The position numbers were made by a program, and so were the translations under genes. Source: Rhizobiaceae bacterium (GTDB lineage Bacteria; Pseudomonadota; Alphaproteobacteria; Rhizobiales; Rhizobiaceae). From it: a stretch of 64,000 bases of DNA. Of the stretch, positions 60,823-64,000 are shown in pieces. The stretch lies in contig JANQMU010000034.1 of NCBI GenBank assembly GCA_028279875.1, positions 48,032 to 112,031 on the forward strand, given 5' to 3'. The notes under the pieces were generated by a model. That model saw only the letters and a program-made list of their open reading frames with translations. It had not been told where the DNA came from and searched no databases. Positions within the stretch are counted from its first letter, which is position 1. Every line of letters begins with the position of its first letter.

Positions 60823-62447
60823 ACCAGACGCATCTCGGGCCGTCGGCCCATCTGGACACGTTTACGCGTGACAACCTTCCGCCCTTCGACACTTGGCCGG
60901 ATCTCAATCTTACCGGCTTCGACTATCCGGACCATATCAATGCCGCCGTCGAACTCACCGATGCGCTCGTCGACCGGGGATTTGCCGACCATACGGCCCT
61001 GATCGGCAATGGCCGGCGGCGAACCTACAAGGAGCTGTCGGACTGGACCAATCGCATCGCCCATGCGCTGGTCGAGGATTACGGCGTGAAACCGGGCAAC
61101 CGGGTGCTGATCCGCTCCGCCAACAACCCGGCCATGGTTGCCTGCTGGCTGGCGGCGACGAAGGCCGGCGCCGTCGTCGTCAACACCATGCCGATGCTGC
61201 GCGCCGTCGAACTTGCAAAGATCGTCGACAAGGCGGAGATATCCTTGGCCCTGTGCGATACGAGGCTGATGGACGAGATGGTCGCCTGCGCCAAGGACAG
61301 CCGGTTCCTCGAAAAGGTTGTCGGCTTTGACGGAACCGCCAATCATGACGCCGAACTCGACCGGATCGCGCTCAACAAGCCGGTGCGCTTCGATGCGGTG
61401 CAGACGGGCCGCGACGATGTGGCGCTGCTCGGATTCACATCCGGGACCACGGGCGAGCCCAAGGCGACGATGCATTTCCACCGGGACCTGCTGATCATCG
61501 CCGACGGCTATGCGCGTGAGTTCCTTTCGCTGACGCCCGATGATGTGTTCGTCGGTTCGCCGCCGCTGGCATTTACCTTCGGCCTGGGCGGGCTGGCCAT
61601 CTTCCCGCTGCGCTTCGGCGCGGCCGCGACGCTTCTGGAAAGCGCCACGCCGCCCAACATGATCGACATCATCCAGACCTATAGAGCGACGATCTGCTTC
61701 ACGGCGCCCACCGCCTATCGGGCGATGCTGGCGGCGATGGAGGAGGGCGCCGACCTCTCCTCCCTGCGCATGGCGGTGTCGGCCGGGGAAACCCTGCCGC
61801 CGCCGGTCTACGAGGCCTGGATGGCGAAGACCGGAAAACCGATCCTCGACGGGATCGGCGCGACCGAACTCCTGCATATCTTCATCTCGAACAGGCTGGG
61901 CGAATCGCAGCCCGGGGCCACCGGGGTTCCGGTTACCGGCTATGAGGCGCGGGTCGTGGATGACCATATGATCGAGGTGCCGCGCGGCGAACCCGGCCGG
62001 CTGGCGGTGCGCGGGCCGACCGGCTGCCGCTATCTCGGCGATCCCGAACGGCAGGCCGCCTATGTGCGTGACGGCTGGAACCTGACCGGTGATTCCTTCA
62101 CGCAGGATGAGGCCGGCCTGTTCCATTTTCTGGCCCGCTCGGACGACATGATCATCTCGGCCGGCTACAACATCGCCGGGCCGGAGGTGGAAGCAGCGCT
62201 GCTGGCCCATGACGACGTTGTCGAATGCGGGGTGATCGGCGTGCCGGATGACGAGCGCGGGCAGCTTGTCGAAGCCCATGTGGTGCTGCGCGAGGGTGTG
62301 TCGCGCGATGCCGACACGGTCAAACGGTTGCAGGACCACGTCAAGTCGGTCATTGCGCCCTATAAATATCCGCGGTCGGTCAAGTTCATCGACGCTTTAC
62401 CGAAAACGCAGACCGGCAAGATCCAGCGCTTTCGCCTGAAGGGCTGA
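60819..62447 (+). CDS. AMP-forming acyl-CoA ligase, benzoate/2-aminobenzoate type
   Basis: A 542-residue ANL-family ligase that activates an aromatic carboxylate to its CoA ester. Motifs are [19 protein letters not shown] (P-loop), [11 protein letters not shown], the hinge [20 protein letters not shown] and the catalytic lysine in [16 protein letters not shown]. The [13 protein letters not shown] region and length match benzoate- and 2-aminobenzoate-CoA ligases. The operon order fits anthranilate degradation through 2-aminobenzoyl-CoA. The ring monooxygenase normally found with it is not present; insertion-sequence remnants begin about 40 bases after the stop. Confidence 0.87.
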   Translation: MNQTHLGPSAHLDTFTRDNLPPFDTWPDLNLTGFDYPDHINAAVELTDALVDRGFADHTALIGNGRRRTYKELSDWTNRIAHALVEDYGVKPGNRVLIRSANNPAMVACWLAATKAGAVVVNTMPMLRAVELAKIVDKAEISLALCDTRLMDEMVACAKDSRFLEKVVGFDGTANHDAELDRIALNKPVRFDAVQTGRDDVALLGFTSGTTGEPKATMHFHRDLLIIADGYAREFLSLTPDDVFVGSPPLAFTFGLGGLAIFPLRFGAAATLLESATPPNMIDIIQTYRATICFTAPTAYRAMLAAMEEGADLSSLRMAVSAGETLPPPVYEAWMAKTGKPILDGIGATELLHIFISNRLGESQPGATGVPVTGYEARVVDDHMIEVPRGEPGRLAVRGPTGCRYLGDPERQAAYVRDGWNLTGDSFTQDEAGLFHFLARSDDMIISAGYNIAGPEVEAALLAHDDVVECGVIGVPDDERGQLVEAHVVLREGVSRDADTVKRLQDHVKSVIAPYKYPRSVKFIDALPKTQTGKIQRFRLKG

Positions 62448-62528
62448 GAGGCCATCCCTGAATTAACGGTTGAGCGAAAGGGAACTGCGTGATTCACCGA
62501 AGTTTGGCAAACAAACGAAGGAATCGCG

Positions 62529-62768
62529 ATGGCTTGGACCCCTTTCACTCGCTGCGATCATGACAGCACTTCATTGCGCTACAAAAGTGGTATGTCGAAC
62601 CGCGAGTTTGCACAGATTGCGCGTCACCTGTCAGACCAACCGAAGCGCGGACGCAAACGGCGGGTGTGTCTGCGAAGTGTGATCAGCGGGATCTTCTATG
62701 TGTTGCAGAACGGCTGCGCCTGGGCCAACCTGCCGAAGGACTTTCCGCCCAAAAGCACGGTTCATCAC
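62529..62768 (+). pseudogene. Truncated IS5-family transposase (N-terminal DUF4096-like part)
   Basis: The first 80 codons read as the N-terminal domain of an IS5-family transposase: MAWTPFTRCDHDSTSLRYKS, then ISGIFYVLQNGCAWANLPKD and FPPKSTVHH. Family similarity stops abruptly at codon 80, where the sequence runs into the other IS fragment; the frame closes eight codons later. The catalytic DDE part is absent. Confidence 0.8.
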
Positions 62769-62865
62769 TCCGGACGAGTTCGTGCTTCATGTTGAGGATC
62801 TGATCGAGCCTGGACCGGAACAGATCCTGTTCTCCGGTCTCCCGCCGCTCGCGTGGTCTGGACAT
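62769..62865 (-). pseudogene. Truncated start of a second IS5-type transposase
   Basis: On the minus strand the first 32 codons from the ATG at 62865 read MSRPRERRETGEQDLFRSRL followed by DQILNMKHELVR, a typical beginning of another IS5-type transposase (the family pattern DLFR-RLDQI---HPLV). Similarity ends exactly where the plus-strand fragment begins, so this is a remnant left by a deletion or nested insertion. Confidence 0.65.
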
Positions 62866-62909
62866 GATATGCTCCGCCGCTTCACTCCCGATAGGCGAAG
62901 TGAATCACG

Positions 62910-63035
62910 GTTCGCACCACACGTAAATCACAAAACGAATTTGCAAGGAAATATCATTCACAGACACGATATCTTGCAATTCAAAACCGCCAGACAAACA
63001 CAATCCTTCAATCAAATCAAAAGCTTGCGGATAGT
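62910..63035. other. AT-rich spacer between the IS remnant and the cysteine-rich genes
   Basis: A visibly AT-rich stretch without a gene. GGGACTGTTGCACAAAA near 63043, inside the 3' end of the next gene, resembles the terminal sequence of some insertion elements, but no matching partner was found in the window. Confidence 0.35.
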
Positions 63036-63374
63036 TCACGAGGGACTGTTGCACAAAAGATCAATCGACACGTTTTTTCTTTGCGTCGGGTCCCAGTTCG
63101 TACAGCTGCAGTACCAGTAATCGGCGGGAGGAGCGCTCATCATGGCCCCGTCGCAGGTCGTACCCTTCACGGCATGACAAACCATCTTGAACTCGGCCGG
63201 GTTTTCTTCGGCACAAAATCCTCTATACGCATGGGTCTGATCCGGCCCCAGCTCTTCGCTGAACGAGCATGTCCCCTTTGCGCAGTTCAAGGACACCACT
63301 CTCTCGGCCACCGCCGGGCCTGGCAATGCAGACAGCGCGCTGTAGAGAATCAACGTACTGATAAGAACTTTCAC
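63036..63374 (-). CDS. Small secreted cysteine-rich protein, tandem paralogue 1
   Basis: A 112-residue protein of unknown function. Residues 1-23 form a signal peptide (VLISTLILYSALSALPGPAVA). The mature part has eight cysteines, in the segments LNCAKGTCSF, GFCAEE, MVCHAVKGTTCDG, YWYCSCTNWD and IDLLCNS. These could form four disulfides in the periplasm or outside the cell. It starts at a GTG. It is clearly related to the gene 78 bases upstream on the same strand and to the partial gene at the window edge. I recognise no named family. Confidence 0.72.
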   Translation of the reverse strand: MKVLISTLILYSALSALPGPAVAERVVSLNCAKGTCSFSEELGPDQTHAYRGFCAEENPAEFKMVCHAVKGTTCDGAMMSAPPADYWYCSCTNWDPTQRKNVSIDLLCNSPS

Positions 63375-63451
63375 AGCTGTCTTCCGTTTTCCATCCGTGT
63401 TGACGGTTCAATGTCAGGAATCAGCCCCGATACCTCTGCCCGTTTCCACAT

Positions 63452-63787
63452 TCACTCATTCGTCCACTTACAATAAACATCGATCGTCGTGTGTTGTTCT
63501 TTGGTCGCCCAATTCGTGCACTGGCACTGCCAGTGGTCTGCAAAGAACTCTACCATCGTACAGGTCATGCCCTTCACGGCATGACAGATCATATTCGTAT
63601 TGGTAGGGTAGTTTTTATAGCCGTCACAATATCCGTTAAATGTCTTGGTCTGCGACGGCCCGAACTCTTCGTCAAAGGCACATTGCGATTGCCCGCAGTG
63701 CAAATCTTCTACTTGCTTGGCGATTGCCCCGCCCGCCAGGATGGACAGGGCGCCGCCGAGTAACAATGTTCTGACCAGGTCTTTCAT
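63452..63787 (-). CDS. Small secreted cysteine-rich protein, tandem paralogue 2
   Basis: A 111-residue exported protein with a signal peptide (DLVRTLLLGGALSILAGGAI, cut after AKQ or nearby). It has eight cysteines at positions matching paralogue 1: LHCGQSQCAF, GYCDGY, MICHAVKGMTC, HWQCQCTNWA and IDVYCKW. The shared motif CHAVKGxTC followed by W-x-C-x-C-T-N-W defines the family. GGAGAG precedes the ATG. The function is unknown; small disulfide-rich exported proteins can be inhibitors, effectors or surface factors, but nothing here decides between them. Confidence 0.75.
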   Translation of the reverse strand: MKDLVRTLLLGGALSILAGGAIAKQVEDLHCGQSQCAFDEEFGPSQTKTFNGYCDGYKNYPTNTNMICHAVKGMTCTMVEFFADHWQCQCTNWATKEQHTTIDVYCKWTNE

Positions 63788-63892
63788 GACTTTCTCTCCT
63801 TATCCCTCCGGGTTCACCGAAATACCCGTCGGCAATGAAAACCGATATTAGAGCATCGGTTCCGCACGCGCTTCTTGCTGGAACAAACAAGA

Positions 63893-64000
63893 TCAATCGA
63901 GGCACTCAAGATCAATTGACACGTGCTTTTCCGCCACCGTGTTCCAGTTCGTGCAGTCGCAGTACCAATAGTTCTTCTCAGCATACCTAGTGGCTCCTGT
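63893..64000 (-). CDS. Small secreted cysteine-rich protein, tandem paralogue 3 (C-terminal part, runs off the window)
   Basis: The last 35 codons of a third member are visible on the minus strand, ending in TGA at 63893-63895. They read NYWYCDCTNWNTVAEKHVS and IDLECLD, matching the W-x-C-x-C-T-N-W motif and the terminal cysteine of the two downstream paralogues. The N-terminus lies beyond the window. It is 105 bases upstream of paralogue 2, so the three genes form a tandem array in one direction. Confidence 0.75.
   Translation of the reverse strand, partial: TGATRYAEKNYWYCDCTNWNTVAEKHVSIDLECLD

Larger units (their letters stand above)
62488..62909. mobile_element. Composite remnant of two IS5-family insertion sequences
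   Basis: Two truncated transposase starts face each other and join at about 62768/62769. The outer ends carry a perfect ten-base inverted repeat, CGTGATTCAC at 62488-62497 and GTGAATCACG at 62900-62909, consistent with the left ends of two related elements. Neither fragment can encode an active transposase. The remnant sits at the 3' edge of the aromatic-CoA operon. Confidence 0.75.

Overview
The window is a G+C-rich, gene-dense bacterial chromosome segment that most likely comes from an alphaproteobacterium of the order Hyphomicrobiales (Rhizobiales). The strongest sign is the gene set acpXL, fabZ, two fabF genes, a zinc alcohol dehydrogenase and an LpxXL-type acyltransferase, in the order known from rhizobia for very-long-chain fatty acid modification of lipid A. 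An FnrL-type regulator next to a cbb3 oxidase operon and a RutR-controlled reductive pyrimidine operon fit the same group. Genus cannot be decided by reading.

Layout. 1-9.6 kb: a cobalamin block (cobL end, cobI, a cbiG-cobJ fusion, cobM, inverted cobK and cbiD, cobA, cobB, cobC, cobD/cbiB). 9.8-10.2 kb: an L,D-transpeptidase. 10.3-15.6 kb: the lipid A long-chain acyl cluster on the minus strand. 15.8-17.9 kb: mrp and an EamA transporter. 17.9-26.5 kb: a rutR-like repressor divergent from a pyrimidine-degradation operon (aminotransferase, carbamoyl-beta-alanine amidohydrolase, dihydropyrimidinase) and a THI5/NMT1-type ABC transporter, closed by a terminator with a TTCG loop. 26.6-37.8 kb: a microaerobic block (hemN, fnrL, hemerythrin, ccoNOQP, ccoGHIS) with two FNR boxes. 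37.8-40.7 kb: a compositionally different islet with a His-rich protein, a HupE/UreJ-like membrane protein and a membrane-anchored protein, followed by non-coding sequence.

40.7-57.5 kb: the most interesting part. It contains a kynurenine-formamidase-like hydrolase, a stand-alone RAM domain, an XRE-cupin regulator, two large FAD/GcvT amine demethylase-type oxidoreductases, a taurine/sulfonate-type ABC transporter, an MttB-family methyltransferase, sulfoacetaldehyde acetyltransferase (xsc), a TauR-like MocR regulator and a DAO-family oxidoreductase. Three promoters (XRE-cupin/oxidoreductase 1, mttB-like, oxidoreductase 2) share one inverted repeat, TGAAA-N13-TTTCA with an identical 23-bp span. 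A second motif (CTGGCAC/GTGCCAG) lies upstream of the transporter and of xsc. Together these suggest a coordinated system for N-methylated sulfonates such as taurine betaine or N-methyltaurines: demethylation first, then release of sulfite and acetyl phosphate by Xsc. This is inference.

57.6-62.4 kb: a CoA-dependent aromatic-acid operon (SDR, MarR, enoyl-CoA hydratase, acyl-CoA dehydrogenase, benzoate/2-aminobenzoate-type CoA ligase). It lacks the expected ring monooxygenase and is followed by two fused IS5-family remnants at 62.5-62.9 kb. 63.0-64.0 kb: three tandem paralogous small secreted proteins, two seen whole with eight conserved cysteines, function unknown. I saw no rRNA, tRNA or CRISPR array.
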